Assembly: GCA_963791945.1 (NCBI GenBank)
Contig: CAWBUD010000004.1
Span: 472,321-536,320, forward strand
Direction of reading: 5' to 3'
Source of the DNA: PALSA-1003 sp963791945
GTDB taxonomy: Bacteria; Pseudomonadota; Gammaproteobacteria; Burkholderiales; Casimicrobiaceae
Length of the DNA: 64,000 nucleotides
Below the pieces are notes generated by a model that was not told the origin of the DNA, ran no database searches, and saw nothing but the letters and a program-made list of their open reading frames with translations. The translations under genes and the position numbers were made by a program. Shown in pieces: positions 46,100 to 53,788 of this stretch. Numbering within the stretch: the first letter of the stretch is position 1; each line of letters begins with the position of its first letter.

Positions 46100-46375
46100 G
46101 CGTCGTATTACACACAAAAACTTGAGAACTTTGAGACAGCCGTCAATGCGGCGGCAATCCCCTATTCTCCATTCGGTGCAAACAGCAACGCATTTGCCGC
46201 ACAGGCAATTGAATCTTTAGGAATACCGCGTCCACAACCGCCAACCCTGGCGCCAGGTGCGGAGACGGTCCTGCCAGTTACTGCCGATCAGGGCACGAAC
46301 TCTACTGCGCCGTCGACAAGCGGGTACAGTCCGCCTGTGGCCGCAGCGCCGAGCGGCAAATGATGGCAGTTAGCG

Positions 46376-46753
46376 ATGAGAACAAGATATCCGCTGGCCT
46401 GCATTTGTGCCCTTCTCGGACTCTTGATTATGGCGAGCCCATCACAGTCTTGGTCACAGAGGTCCGCAACGACCGAAAGCGGCATAGGTAGCGGTATGAC
46501 CTTAGAGCAAATCGAACAAGCGGTGAAGGCGGCACTGCCGCGTGGAACACCGCTCCAGGATATCGATCGTTATTTTGCTGACAACCACATCGAGCACGGC
46601 TATTACGCGAGTACGGATCAAGTTTTTGCGATGGTGCATAACGTGAAAGGAGGATTTTTTCCTGTTTCCAAAGACGCTCAGATAATTATTACATTGGACA
46701 AATCTGGCACGCTCGCGAAAGTCGAAGTCAAGACGGTCCTGACGGGGCCATAG
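46376..46753 (+). CDS. exported small protein, putative immunity to Rhs tail 3
   Basis: A 125-residue protein that starts 12 bp after the module-3 stop. It has a signal peptide (YPLACICALLGLLIMASPSQ) and a mature alpha/beta part (MTLEQIEQAVKAALPRGTPL, then SKDAQIIITLDKSGTLAKVE). Location behind a toxin tail suggests an antidote, and the signal peptide places it in the periplasm or envelope. That would fit a toxin acting on the envelope or periplasm. No family is recognised. Confidence 0.6.
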   Translation: MRTRYPLACICALLGLLIMASPSQSWSQRSATTESGIGSGMTLEQIEQAVKAALPRGTPLQDIDRYFADNHIEHGYYASTDQVFAMVHNVKGGFFPVSKDAQIIITLDKSGTLAKVEVKTVLTGP

Positions 46754-46784
46754 ATACACGCAAGCATGCCGCAACAGCGAGACC

Positions 46785-46928
46785 ATCCTCGTCACCTCCA
46801 CCGACGCCAAGGGCTAGAGCACGAGCTTCACTTGGGACATCGGCCATCAGCTCCTCACCCGCACCGAGCAGGGCGGACGGCTCACCACCTACATCCGCAA
46901 CGGCCTGGGACAATCCACGGAAGCAGTG
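46785..46928 (+). pseudogene. Rhs core scrap, module 4
   Basis: Frame reads TSTDAKG, a stop, then STSFTWDIGHQLLTRTEQGG, then RLTTYIRNGLGQ. It corresponds to 36,250-36,365 of the intact Rhs gene. No tail follows; the sequence passes directly into the right island end. It is the last trace of a further module lost by deletion. Confidence 0.75.
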
Positions 46929-46944
46929 CCTACGATTCGAAGAA

Positions 46945-46976
46945 TTTTGACACCAGCTCCCATAATTTTGACACCA
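46945..46976. promoter_or_regulatory. candidate integrase arm-type sites, right end
   Basis: TTTTGACACCA occurs twice in direct orientation (46945-46955 and 46966-46976, 21 bp apart). The same motif is found at the left end. It lies 41 bp inside the tRNA duplication. Confidence 0.5.
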
Positions 46977-47000
46977 TGTGAGTCACTACTATCGTTGCGA

Positions 47001-47006
47001 TATAAT
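47001..47006 (+). promoter_or_regulatory. -10 box of restored tRNA-Ser(CGA)
   Basis: TATAAT 11 bp before the mature tRNA. It lies inside the island, so the element provides the promoter of the rebuilt tRNA. No convincing -35 box at 16-18 bp was found. Confidence 0.5.
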
Positions 47007-47016
47007 CGGCAGCTTG

Positions 47017-47056
47017 CGGAGAGATGGCCGAGTGGTCGAAGGCGCCTGACTCGAAA
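47017..47056 (+). other. attR: 40-bp duplication in tRNA-Ser(CGA)
   Basis: Identical to 23,452-23,491. It covers the 5' half of the tRNA up to the anticodon loop, so crossover occurred in or before the anticodon loop. Confidence 0.85.
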
Positions 47057-47105
47057 TCAGGTTTAGGGCAACCTAACGGGGGTTCGAATCCCTCTCTCTC
47101 CGCCA
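47018..47105 (+). tRNA. tRNA-Ser (anticodon CGA)
   Basis: 88 nt with encoded CCA. The acceptor stem GGAGAGA pairs with TCTCTCC. The anticodon stem-loop CCTGA-CTCGAAA-TCAGG carries CGA. A long class-II variable arm precedes the T-loop GGTTCGAATCC. Its 5' half is island-derived. Confidence 0.95.
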
Positions 47106-47139
47106 TTGCGCATGATGGTGCTGCAACGCCAGTCAAGCC

Positions 47140-48573
47140 ATGACGTTGAACAATCTCATTGCCGGTGACTGGGTCGCGGGCCGATCGGCGACGCCCAACC
47201 GCAATCCGTCCAACCTCGCCGACGTCATCGGCGAATACGCGCAAGCCGATGCGGCGCAAACGAGCGACGCGATCGCTGCCGCGGCGCGCGCGTTCCCCGC
47301 GTGGGCGACAGGCTCGATCCAGGAGCGCGCCAACAGTCTCGACAAGATCGGCTCCGAGATCCTCGCGCGCAAGGACGAACTGGGGCGGCTGCTTTCGCGC
47401 GAGGAAGGCAAGACACTGCCCGAGGGCGTCGGCGAAGTCGCCCGCGCGGGGCAGATCTTCCGCTTCTTCGCCGGCGAGGTCGTGCGCGCGGCGGGCGAGA
47501 AGCTGGCATCGGTTCGTCCCGGCGTCGAGATCGAAGTCACGCGCGAGCCGATCGGGGTGATCGGCATCATCACGCCGTGGAACTTCCCGATCGCGATTCC
47601 GGCATGGAAGATCGCGCCGGCGCTCGCGTACGGCAACACGGTCGTGTTCAAGCCCGCCGATTTCGTTCCGGGCTCGGCATGGGCTCTCGCGGACATCATC
47701 GCCCGCGCCGGGCTTCCCGCCGGCGTGTTCAATCTCGTGATGGGCCGGGGCTCGGTGGTCGGCGAGACGCTGGTCAACCATCCGGGTGTCGCCGCGATCA
47801 GCTTCACCGGCTCGGTCTCGACCGGCCGCGGCATCGCCGCGAAGGCGATCGCCCGCATGGCGAAGCTGCAGCTCGAGATGGGCGGCAAGAATCCGCTGGT
47901 CGTTCTCGACGACGCGGATCTCGCGACCGCGGTCAACGTCGCGGTGCAGGGCGCCTACTATTCGACCGGGCAGCGCTGCACGGCGTCGTCGCGATTGATC
48001 GTCACGGCCGGAATCCACGACCGTTTCGTCGCCGCGCTGGCGGAGAAGGTGAAGACGCTCAAGGTCGACGACGCGCTCGCTCCGGGCACCGACATCGGTC
48101 CCGTCGTCGATCAAAGCCAGCTCGATCAGGATCTCTCCTATCTCGACATCGGTCGCAAGGAAGGCGCGAAGCTGGTGCTCGGCGGCGAGCGTCTGAAGCG
48201 ACAGCACGAAGGCTACTATCTCGCGCCGGCGCTGTTCAGCGAGGCCAGCAACGGCATGCGGATCTCGCGCGAGGAAATCTTCGGACCGGTCGCGACCGTG
48301 ATCCGGGCCAAGGACTACGACGAGGCGCTCGCGTTCGCCAACGACACCGAGTTCGGCCTTTCCGCAGGCGTGGTCACCAATTCGCTCAAGCACGCTTCGC
48401 ACTTCAAGCGTCACGCGCAGGCCGGGATGGTGATGGTCAACCTGCCGACCGCGGGCGTCGACTATCACGTGCCGTTCGGCGGGCGCAAAGGCTCGAGCTA
48501 CGGGCCGCGCGAGCAAGGACGCTACGCAGCCGAGTTTTTCACCGTCGTGAAGACCGCATACACGGCGCCCTGA
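47140..48573 (+). CDS. aldehyde dehydrogenase family protein
   Basis: A 477-residue NAD(P)-dependent dehydrogenase. Signatures: TPWNFPIAIPAWKIAPALAY (cofactor domain), LQLEMGGKNPLVVLDDADL (catalytic Glu), YYSTGQRCTASSRLIV (catalytic Cys near residue 284) and REEIFGPVATVI. It is close in style to alpha-ketoglutarate-semialdehyde or succinate-semialdehyde dehydrogenases, but the substrate cannot be fixed. Cytoplasmic. It begins 34 bp after tRNA-Ser(CGA) and is the first ordinary chromosomal gene right of the island. No clear Shine-Dalgarno is visible. Confidence 0.9.
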   Translation: MTLNNLIAGDWVAGRSATPNRNPSNLADVIGEYAQADAAQTSDAIAAAARAFPAWATGSIQERANSLDKIGSEILARKDELGRLLSREEGKTLPEGVGEVARAGQIFRFFAGEVVRAAGEKLASVRPGVEIEVTREPIGVIGIITPWNFPIAIPAWKIAPALAYGNTVVFKPADFVPGSAWALADIIARAGLPAGVFNLVMGRGSVVGETLVNHPGVAAISFTGSVSTGRGIAAKAIARMAKLQLEMGGKNPLVVLDDADLATAVNVAVQGAYYSTGQRCTASSRLIVTAGIHDRFVAALAEKVKTLKVDDALAPGTDIGPVVDQSQLDQDLSYLDIGRKEGAKLVLGGERLKRQHEGYYLAPALFSEASNGMRISREEIFGPVATVIRAKDYDEALAFANDTEFGLSAGVVTNSLKHASHFKRHAQAGMVMVNLPTAGVDYHVPFGGRKGSSYGPREQGRYAAEFFTVVKTAYTAP

Positions 48574-48649
48574 GGCCGGAGCGAGTAACGGCGAAGCGCC
48601 CGCGCGCTCGCGTGCTAGACTTCGTCGCGCCTGCACCGAGGCGCCGCTC

Positions 48650-49738
48650 TTGAACGACCAACTGCCCGTCCGGCCGCCGTCGTCGTCCGTCGCTCGCATC
48701 GAGCAATGGATTACGCTGGCCGTGCTCGCCGTGCTCGTGGCCGGCTGCTATCTCGTGCTGCAGCCGTTCCTCACCGCGGTGATCTGGGCGATCGTCCTGT
48801 GCTGCACCACGTGGCCCGCGTTCATGCGGCTCAAGCGCGCGATGCGCGGCAGTGTGACGTTGCCCGCGTTGCTGGTGACGCTGGCCGTGGCGCTGGTACT
48901 GCTTGCTCCATTCGTCATCGTCGGCGTGTCGCTCGCCGAAAATGCCAACCAGCTGCTCGAACAGGGCAAGCGGCTCATCGACGAAGGCCCTCCGGATCCG
49001 CCATCCTGGGTGGCGGGGATTCCGATCGTCGGCGAAAGCGCGCGCGCCTACTGGGCGAGCATCGCCCACGACAGCGCGAGCCTTCTCGCCGATCTCAACC
49101 AGTACCTTGCGCCGCTGCGCGCGTTCGCGCTCGCGAGCGGCGCCGCCGTGGCGCACGGCGTGCTGCAGCTCACGCTCTCGATCGTGATCGCGTTCTTCTT
49201 CTATCGCGACGGCGAGGCGATGTCGCAACGATTGACGGCGAGCGTCGGACGGATCGCCGGCGACCGCGGCCGACACCTCATCGAAGTCGCCGTGTCGACG
49301 ATGCGCGGCGTCGTCTATGGCATCCTCGGCACCGCCATCGCCCAGGGCGTGCTGGCCGCGATCGGCTTCTGGCTCGCAGGCGTTCCCGCGGCACCGCTCC
49401 TCGGGCTTGTCACGTTCTTCCTCTCGCCGGTCCCGATCGGTCCTCCGCTCGTCTGGGCGCCCGTGGCCTTCTGGCTGTTCGCCCAGGATCATGCCGGCTG
49501 GGGCGTGTTCATGCTGATCTGGGGTGTGGCGGTAGTCAGCAGCGTCGACAACGTCATCAAGCCGCTCATCATCAGCCACGGCAGCAACCTGCCGTTCGTC
49601 CTGGTGCTGCTCGGCGTGCTGGGCGGCGTGATCGCATTCGGCTTCATCGGCGTGTTCCTCGGTCCGACGCTGCTCGCGATCGGCTTCGCCCTCATCCAGG
49701 ACTGGAGCGAGGAGCGGCGCAGGAACGCCACGGCGTAG
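48650..49738 (+). CDS. AI-2E/PerM family membrane permease
   Basis: A 362-residue integral membrane protein with about eight hydrophobic segments (WITLAVLAVLVAGCYLVLQP, AVIWAIVLCC, LLVTLAVALVLLAPFVIVGV, and later SIVIAFFFYRDGEAMSQRL, LLGLVTFFLSPVPIGPPLVW, LLGVLGGVIAFGFIGVFLGP). These match the AI-2E transporter family, whose members include autoinducer-2 exporters and Na+/H+ antiporters. Start is the TTG at 48650, 76 bp after the dehydrogenase gene. Function of this member is unknown. Confidence 0.88.
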   Translation: MNDQLPVRPPSSSVARIEQWITLAVLAVLVAGCYLVLQPFLTAVIWAIVLCCTTWPAFMRLKRAMRGSVTLPALLVTLAVALVLLAPFVIVGVSLAENANQLLEQGKRLIDEGPPDPPSWVAGIPIVGESARAYWASIAHDSASLLADLNQYLAPLRAFALASGAAVAHGVLQLTLSIVIAFFFYRDGEAMSQRLTASVGRIAGDRGRHLIEVAVSTMRGVVYGILGTAIAQGVLAAIGFWLAGVPAAPLLGLVTFFLSPVPIGPPLVWAPVAFWLFAQDHAGWGVFMLIWGVAVVSSVDNVIKPLIISHGSNLPFVLVLLGVLGGVIAFGFIGVFLGPTLLAIGFALIQDWSEERRRNATA

Positions 49739-49806
49739 GTCGTCCGCCGCGCCTTCGCGTAAAATTGCGGCAACGCGGATAAGAGCGCGTTGCGCCGGCA
49801 GAACAC

Positions 49807-49897
49807 GGAGAGGTGGATGAGCGGTTTAAGTCGCACGCCTGGAAAGCGTGTTTAGGCTAATACCCTAACGCGGGTTCGAATCCCGCCCTCTCCGCCA
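49807..49897 (+). tRNA. tRNA-Ser (anticodon GGA)
   Basis: 91 nt with encoded CCA. Acceptor stem GGAGAGG pairs with CCTCTCC (with one wobble/mismatch). Anticodon stem-loop CACGC-CTGGAAA-GCGTG. A long variable arm and T-loop GGTTCGAATCC follow. The next integrase gene ends inside its 3' half. Confidence 0.93.
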
Positions 49898-51069
49898 GCA
49901 GAATCAATCGGTTGGTGCACGATTTCGGTTTTTTGTGCGGGCTTTGTGCGGAATCCTGCATCGAGCTTAGCGCGTTCTCGCCCGCGATCCGCGGCATCGA
50001 TCCACTTTCCGTAGACCTCCAGCAGCATCTTCATGCTGCGGTGGCCAAGTTGTCGCGCTACCCACATAGGGTTGGCACCGGCCATAAGCGCGAGCGTCGC
50101 GAAGGTGTGCCGCGTTTGATAGGCTTCCCGGTGCCGGAGTCCGCACCGCTTTAGCGAGGCATTCCAGCATCGACGCTGAACCTGCTCATCATTCCATGGA
50201 CGACGGGTTTTCGGATTGTGGAAGACCGCGCCTCTTGTGAGGAGCGTGTGTTCCTTCTGAGCGGTGAAGGCTTCCAGTGCGCGGTCGGTTAGTTCGACAT
50301 CACGGGCAGTATGTGTTTTGGTCGTGTTCTTGTCTTTGCCCCAGACCCTGGCTCTCTCGACTCGTGCCGTTCGGCGGACAAAGTCAATGTCCGACCATTG
50401 AAGAGAGATCTGTTCAGATGGTCGGAAGCCCGCAAAGATGGCCGCAGCAAAATAGTTGGCGATCTGCGGCCCGTGGTGCTGGCCGAGATCGGCCAGAACA
50501 AGATCGACCTCGGACAGCTCAAGAGGGTCTGGGTCTTGTCGCTGGACCTTGGAATTGCGGATCGCTGCCGCAGGATTGACTGAGATGGCGCGATCGAGCA
50601 GGGCAAAATCGAAGACGCGACGCACAGGAATCAGGATGTTATTGCGGGTCTTACCGCTCGCGCCAGACTTCGCGAGGACCTCCACAAGGTCGCTGTACCG
50701 TATGTCTTGGATTGGACGATCGCGAAGGTCTGGAAGCCAGTTTACATTCAGGATACGCGAGTACTCGAGCCGCGTTACTTCAGCAAGTTCATCAATCGAT
50801 AACAGCCAGCGAGACGCGTAGTCGCCAAATGTCGATGGCAAGTCGCTCTGTGGCGCATTCCTGGCATCAGGGAACCACGCTGAATAATCGAACGTGCCAG
50901 CTCGGATCGCCGCGACAATCTCGGCACGCATACGCATTGCGTGCTTGAGGTTCGCGGGAGTCGCGCGCAGCTGCAGGGTAGGGCGCCATTCGCGGTTCCG
51001 CCAGGTGAAGCGGAGTTGGATGCCGCCGCCGTGGGGCCTTACGCCGCCCGTCTTTGACCTTCGACCCAT
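49852..51069 (-). CDS. tyrosine integrase of a second island
   Basis: A 405-residue recombinase starting at ATG 51069 (MGRRSKTGGVRPHG). N-terminal DUF3596-like arm-binding segment (GIQLRFTWRNREWRPTLQL), core-binding domain (TFGDYASRWLLSIDELAEVT), catalytic domain with R in IFAGFRPSEQISL, HxxR in YQTRHTFATLALMAGAN, and H/Y in LGHRSMKMLLEVYGKW. The gene stops inside tRNA-Ser(GGA), 46 nt before its end, so the tRNA 3' half is also integrase code. This is the classic arrangement for an element integrated at the tRNA 3' end. It overlaps the excisionase-like gene by 31 bp. Confidence 0.92.
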   Translation of the reverse strand: MGRRSKTGGVRPHGGGIQLRFTWRNREWRPTLQLRATPANLKHAMRMRAEIVAAIRAGTFDYSAWFPDARNAPQSDLPSTFGDYASRWLLSIDELAEVTRLEYSRILNVNWLPDLRDRPIQDIRYSDLVEVLAKSGASGKTRNNILIPVRRVFDFALLDRAISVNPAAAIRNSKVQRQDPDPLELSEVDLVLADLGQHHGPQIANYFAAAIFAGFRPSEQISLQWSDIDFVRRTARVERARVWGKDKNTTKTHTARDVELTDRALEAFTAQKEHTLLTRGAVFHNPKTRRPWNDEQVQRRCWNASLKRCGLRHREAYQTRHTFATLALMAGANPMWVARQLGHRSMKMLLEVYGKWIDAADRGRERAKLDAGFRTKPAQKTEIVHQPIDSAGGEGGIRTRVRVLA

Positions 51070-51227
51070 TTTTCGAATCCTTCGATGTCGACAAGAATCC
51101 GCCCGTCTGGCGCCCGTCGGTACTCGCGGCCCTCCACCCACACGCCCGAGTGGATCTTACCTTCGATGGCTGTGGCCGTGTACCCAGAGAGTTGAGCGAA
51201 ACGTGCGATGAGAACGTAACGGGTCAT
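51039..51227 (-). CDS. excisionase-like small protein
   Basis: A 62-residue protein from ATG 51227. RYVLIARFAQLSGYTATAIE then KIHSGVWVEGREYRRAPDG resemble the winged-helix excisionases encoded next to DUF3596-type integrases. A longer reading from 51461 has low-complexity sequence and is rejected. Overlap with the integrase start supports one transcript. The likely role is control of integrase directionality. Confidence 0.72.
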   Translation of the reverse strand: MTRYVLIARFAQLSGYTATAIEGKIHSGVWVEGREYRRAPDGRILVDIEGFEKWVEGQRRAA

Positions 51228-51346
51228 GTCTCGGGTATTTGGTGGGTTCGCTGAGCTTTCATAAGACGGATGGTCCGTCGAAATGCCCGACAGCGTCACG
51301 GAAGGTTTTGCTTCGGTCGTCGAGAAAACCTTCCGGACGCCTATCG

Positions 51347-52192
51347 TTATTGTTCGGTCAAGGTTACTCGCGTCTCCTCCCGCGCCGCCCCTCGGTATTG
51401 CTCCAGGTCCAGCGCCCTGAGCTCCGGGATTTTCTTGTAATCGATCGCCCCTGCTCTCCAATATCGCGTCACCGTCACGCCGCCCCCGGTCTCGCTGGTA
51501 TGGCTCGCGAGAGTGACCAGCGCTTCCTTCGCCTCAGTCAGTGCCTTCTGGGCTTGGTCCGCGAATAGCTTCGTTTCAAGGTAGTGCCCTGCTGCAGCTG
51601 TCCACTCCGAGTCACTGCGCTCTCGGACGTCACCCTTCGAGAGTGGCGGTGGGCTCTTCGATGCCACAAACTGCATGAACTCATCCCACGCGGTCCGAAT
51701 GCGGGGCCAGGTATCGGGTGCCGGTGCGACCTCGAGCAGGGCGCCCTCGGTCCCGCCAAAGATGAACACGTCCGCCACGCCGGCCTTGGTTACCATCAGC
51801 TGGTGCTGGACCTGTAGGTGATAATTCTCGGGCAGCCGACCGGCCTCGACCGTCTTCCATAGCGTTGAGTCTCGGCCTCTTACCGGACTCTTGATTTCCA
51901 AAAGTCGGTCTCCCGCGAGAGTAATGCCGTCCAGGCTGGCGCTGTACTCGCCATCGACGACTACCAGCGGTTGCATAACGCGGCCCGTCTGCTGCTCGTA
52001 AGCGGCCCGTGCCACGGGCTCGAGCTCCGAGCCGTGGCGCATCGCCGGCGTTACCACTGGCTCGAGCAGCCCGAGCTTTACCTGCCAGAGCTGGTACGGC
52101 GTCTGCCAAGGTGAAAGGCCTACGAGGACGGGCGTCTCCGACGCAGGCGTGAGGCCTCGCCTTGTCAGCGAGCGCGGCAACGCGATGCTCAT
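51347..52192 (-). CDS. YqaJ-family recombinase/exonuclease, possibly 5'-truncated
   Basis: A 281-residue protein with the YqaJ/lambda-exonuclease features: LTPASETPVLVGLSPWQTPY, GSELEPVARAAYEQQTGRVM, and the metal-binding segment SLDGITLAGDRLLEIKSP, then HLQVQHQLMVTKAGVADV. Such nucleases resect DNA for phage or ICE recombination. The ATG at 52192 lies inside sequence that belongs to the opposite-strand hsdR remnant, so the native N-terminus may have been replaced at the junction near 52,175. The active-site region is complete. Its neighbours are integrase and excisionase. Confidence 0.75.
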   Translation of the reverse strand: MSIALPRSLTRRGLTPASETPVLVGLSPWQTPYQLWQVKLGLLEPVVTPAMRHGSELEPVARAAYEQQTGRVMQPLVVVDGEYSASLDGITLAGDRLLEIKSPVRGRDSTLWKTVEAGRLPENYHLQVQHQLMVTKAGVADVFIFGGTEGALLEVAPAPDTWPRIRTAWDEFMQFVASKSPPPLSKGDVRERSDSEWTAAAGHYLETKLFADQAQKALTEAKEALVTLASHTSETGGGVTVTRYWRAGAIDYKKIPELRALDLEQYRGAAREETRVTLTEQ

Positions 52193-52507
52193 CGCGTCGA
52201 GTATCTACGAAGCCTCGAAATACTTCGAGCTATTCCAGAAAACGGTCTTCAAGGGTCGCTGCGCCGTGGTTACTTCCTACAACCCTCAAGCGCAAGACGT
52301 GACGCTTGAGGAAACCGGGGCGAACACCGAGACCGAGAAACAGTTTCTCTACAACACCTACACTGCGCTCCTCAAGAATGTGGTCGCCAAGCCGGGAAGA
52401 GACAAAGACCGAAACCTACGAAGATGAGGTCAAGACGCTCTTTGTCAAGCAGCCGGCGAATATGCGACTCCTCATCGTCGTCGACAAGCTCCTCACCGGT
52501 TTCGATG
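52176..52507 (+). pseudogene. hsdR: hsdR (type I restriction subunit) remnant, first part
   Basis: Start-less frame reading AMLIASSIYEASKYFELFQK, then CAVVTSYNPQAQDVTLEETG, typical of the helicase/C-terminal region of HsdR. A one-base shift occurs near 52,400, after which it reads ETKTETYEDEVKTLFVKQPA, then LLIVVDKLLTGFD. The gene is then cut by an IS3-type element at 52,508. The nuclease and N-terminal helicase parts are missing. Confidence 0.82.
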
Positions 52508-52557
52508 TGAACCGCCCCGGGATTCCCGGAGGCTCCATTTCTTGAGAGGATGGAGTC

Positions 52558-52879
52558 ATGAACACGATGAAGAGGTATTCACCGGAAGTCAGGGAGCGGG
52601 CGGTTCGGCTGGTCTTTGAGCATCAGGACGAGCATCCCTCGCAGTGGGCGGCGATCGGTTCGATCGCGGCGAAGATCGGTTGCACGGCGGAGACGCTGCG
52701 CGACTGGGTGCGGCAGGCCGAGCGTGACCAGGGGCGCCGCGCCGGGTTGACGAGCGACGGAGCGGGAGCGGCTCAAGGAACTCGAGCGCGAGAACCGCGA
52801 GCTGAAGCGGGCGAACGAGATTCTGCGCAAGGCGTCGGCGTTTTTCGCCCAGGCGGAGCTCGACCGCCGACCGAAGTGA
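52558..52879 (+). pseudogene. IS3-family OrfA with one inserted base
   Basis: Starts MNTMKRYSPEVRERAVRLVF and continues through KIGCTAETLRDWVRQAERDQ, an IS3 OrfA HTH. An extra G at about 52,759 (GACGGAGCGG for GACGAGCGG) breaks the frame. Past it the neighbouring frame gives ERERLKELERENRELKRANE (leucine zipper), then a stop at 52,877-52,879 that overlaps the orfB ATG. Confidence 0.8.
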
Positions 52880-53788
52880 TGGTGGCGTTCATCGACGACC
52901 ACCGTGCCGAGCTACGGGGTCGAGCCGATCTGCGCGGTGCTGCCGATCGCCCCGTCGACGTACTACGAAGCGAAGGCCCGGGAGGCCGATCCGGAGCGCC
53001 TGCCGCCGCGATTGCGGCGCGACGAGCCGCTGGCGGCCGAGATCCGGCGCGTGTGCGACGAGAACTTCGGCGTCTACGGCGCCCGCAAGGTGTGGCGGCA
53101 GCTCGGCCGCGAAGGGATCGTGGTCGCCCGCTGCACGGTGGAGCGGCTGATGCGCTTGCTCGGGCCTGCAAGGCGTGGTGCGCGGGCGCAAGATGTCCGG
53201 ACGACGATCGCGCGACGAGCGCGCCGAGCGGCCGCTGGATCTGGTGAACCGGCAGTTCACGGCCACCCGTCCCAATCGAGCTCTGGGTCGCCGACTTCAC
53301 CTACGTGGCGACCTGGGCGGGCTTCGTCTACGTCGCCTTCGTGATCGATGTGTTCGCCCGGCGCATCGTCGGCTGGCGGGTGTCGCGCTCGCTGCATGCG
53401 CGAGCTCGTCCTCGATGCCCTGGAGCAGGCGCTGTGGTCGCGCTCCGGAATCAAGGGCGTGGTCCATCACAGCGATCGCGGCAGTGCAGTACCTGTCGAT
53501 TCGATACACCGATCGGCTCGCCGAAGCCGGCGCTCGAGCCCTCGGTCGGTAGCGTCGGCGACTCGTACGACAACGCGCTCGCCGAGACGATCATCGGGCT
53601 GTACAAGACCGAGGTGATCCACCGGCGCGGTCCGTGGCGAGAATCTCGAGGCGGTCGAGTACGCGACGCTCGAATGGGTCGATTGGTTCAATCACCGGCG
53701 CTTGCTCGAGCCGATCGGCAACATGCCGCCAGCTGAGCTCGAATCAGCGTACTATCAGTCAACGGGTCAGCTGCCGATGGCGGCCTGA
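52879..53788 (+). pseudogene. IS3-family OrfB with seven inserted bases
   Basis: Begins MVAFIDDHR and, piecing frames together, reads YGVEPICAVLPIAPSTYYEA, NFGVYGARKVWRQLGREGI, WVADFTYVATWAGFVYVAFV (D), GVVHHSDRGSQYLSIRYTDR (D), YDNALAETIIGLYKTEVI (E) and EYATLEWVDWFNHRRLLEP. The complete DDE set is present. The frame is broken by single extra bases near 52,908, 53,163, 53,279, 53,400, 53,486, 53,530 and 53,640, all of them insertions. No stop or catalytic substitution is seen in the reconstructed sequence, which is unusual for natural decay. Confidence 0.8.

Larger units (their letters stand above)
42770..46363 (+). pseudogene. Rhs module 3: rearranged core plus tail 3, split by IS256-type element
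   Basis: Starts with a scrap of late core (LIRTTLSGSS at about 42,835), then jumps back to an earlier core part (DELNRPTRIVGPQYTDA, from about 42,884), with frameshifts and a foreign patch at 43,280-43,360. From 43,515 the frame is open through GRFLSRDPIGLQGGINLYGY into tail 3. The tail is cut at 44,681 by an insertion and resumes at 46,100 in frame after removal of one target copy, reading LPASYYTQKLENFETAVNAA, then IPYSPFGANSNAFAAQAI, and stopping at 46,363. The pattern HSYVVVSE ... NSNAFA suggests a papain-like fold with Ser at the Cys position. No start, hence an orphan tail. Confidence 0.78.
23452..47056. mobile_element. 23.6-kb integrated island carrying a polymorphic toxin locus
   Basis: Bounded by the 40-bp tRNA-Ser(CGA) duplication (23,452-23,491 and 47,017-47,056). 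A tyrosine integrase gene lies 125 bp inside the left end and reads toward it. Related 11-bp motifs occur just inside both ends. The right end supplies a fresh promoter and 5' half so that the tRNA is intact. Cargo: regulator-like zinc ribbon, secreted proteins, Rhs toxin modules, and three insertion sequences. No conjugation, replication or phage structural gene is seen, so it is best called an integrative genomic island, with mobilisation supplied in trans if at all. Confidence 0.8.

Noticed and set aside
46930..48699. 589-codon minus-strand frame opposite the aldehyde dehydrogenase
   Set aside because: The plus-strand enzyme has full catalytic motifs, and the opposite frame crosses the tRNA and island end.
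52558..53788. Programmed frameshifting as the explanation for the broken IS3 frames
   Set aside because: IS3 elements use one -1 shift between orfA and orfB; eight shifts at non-slippery sites cannot be programmed.
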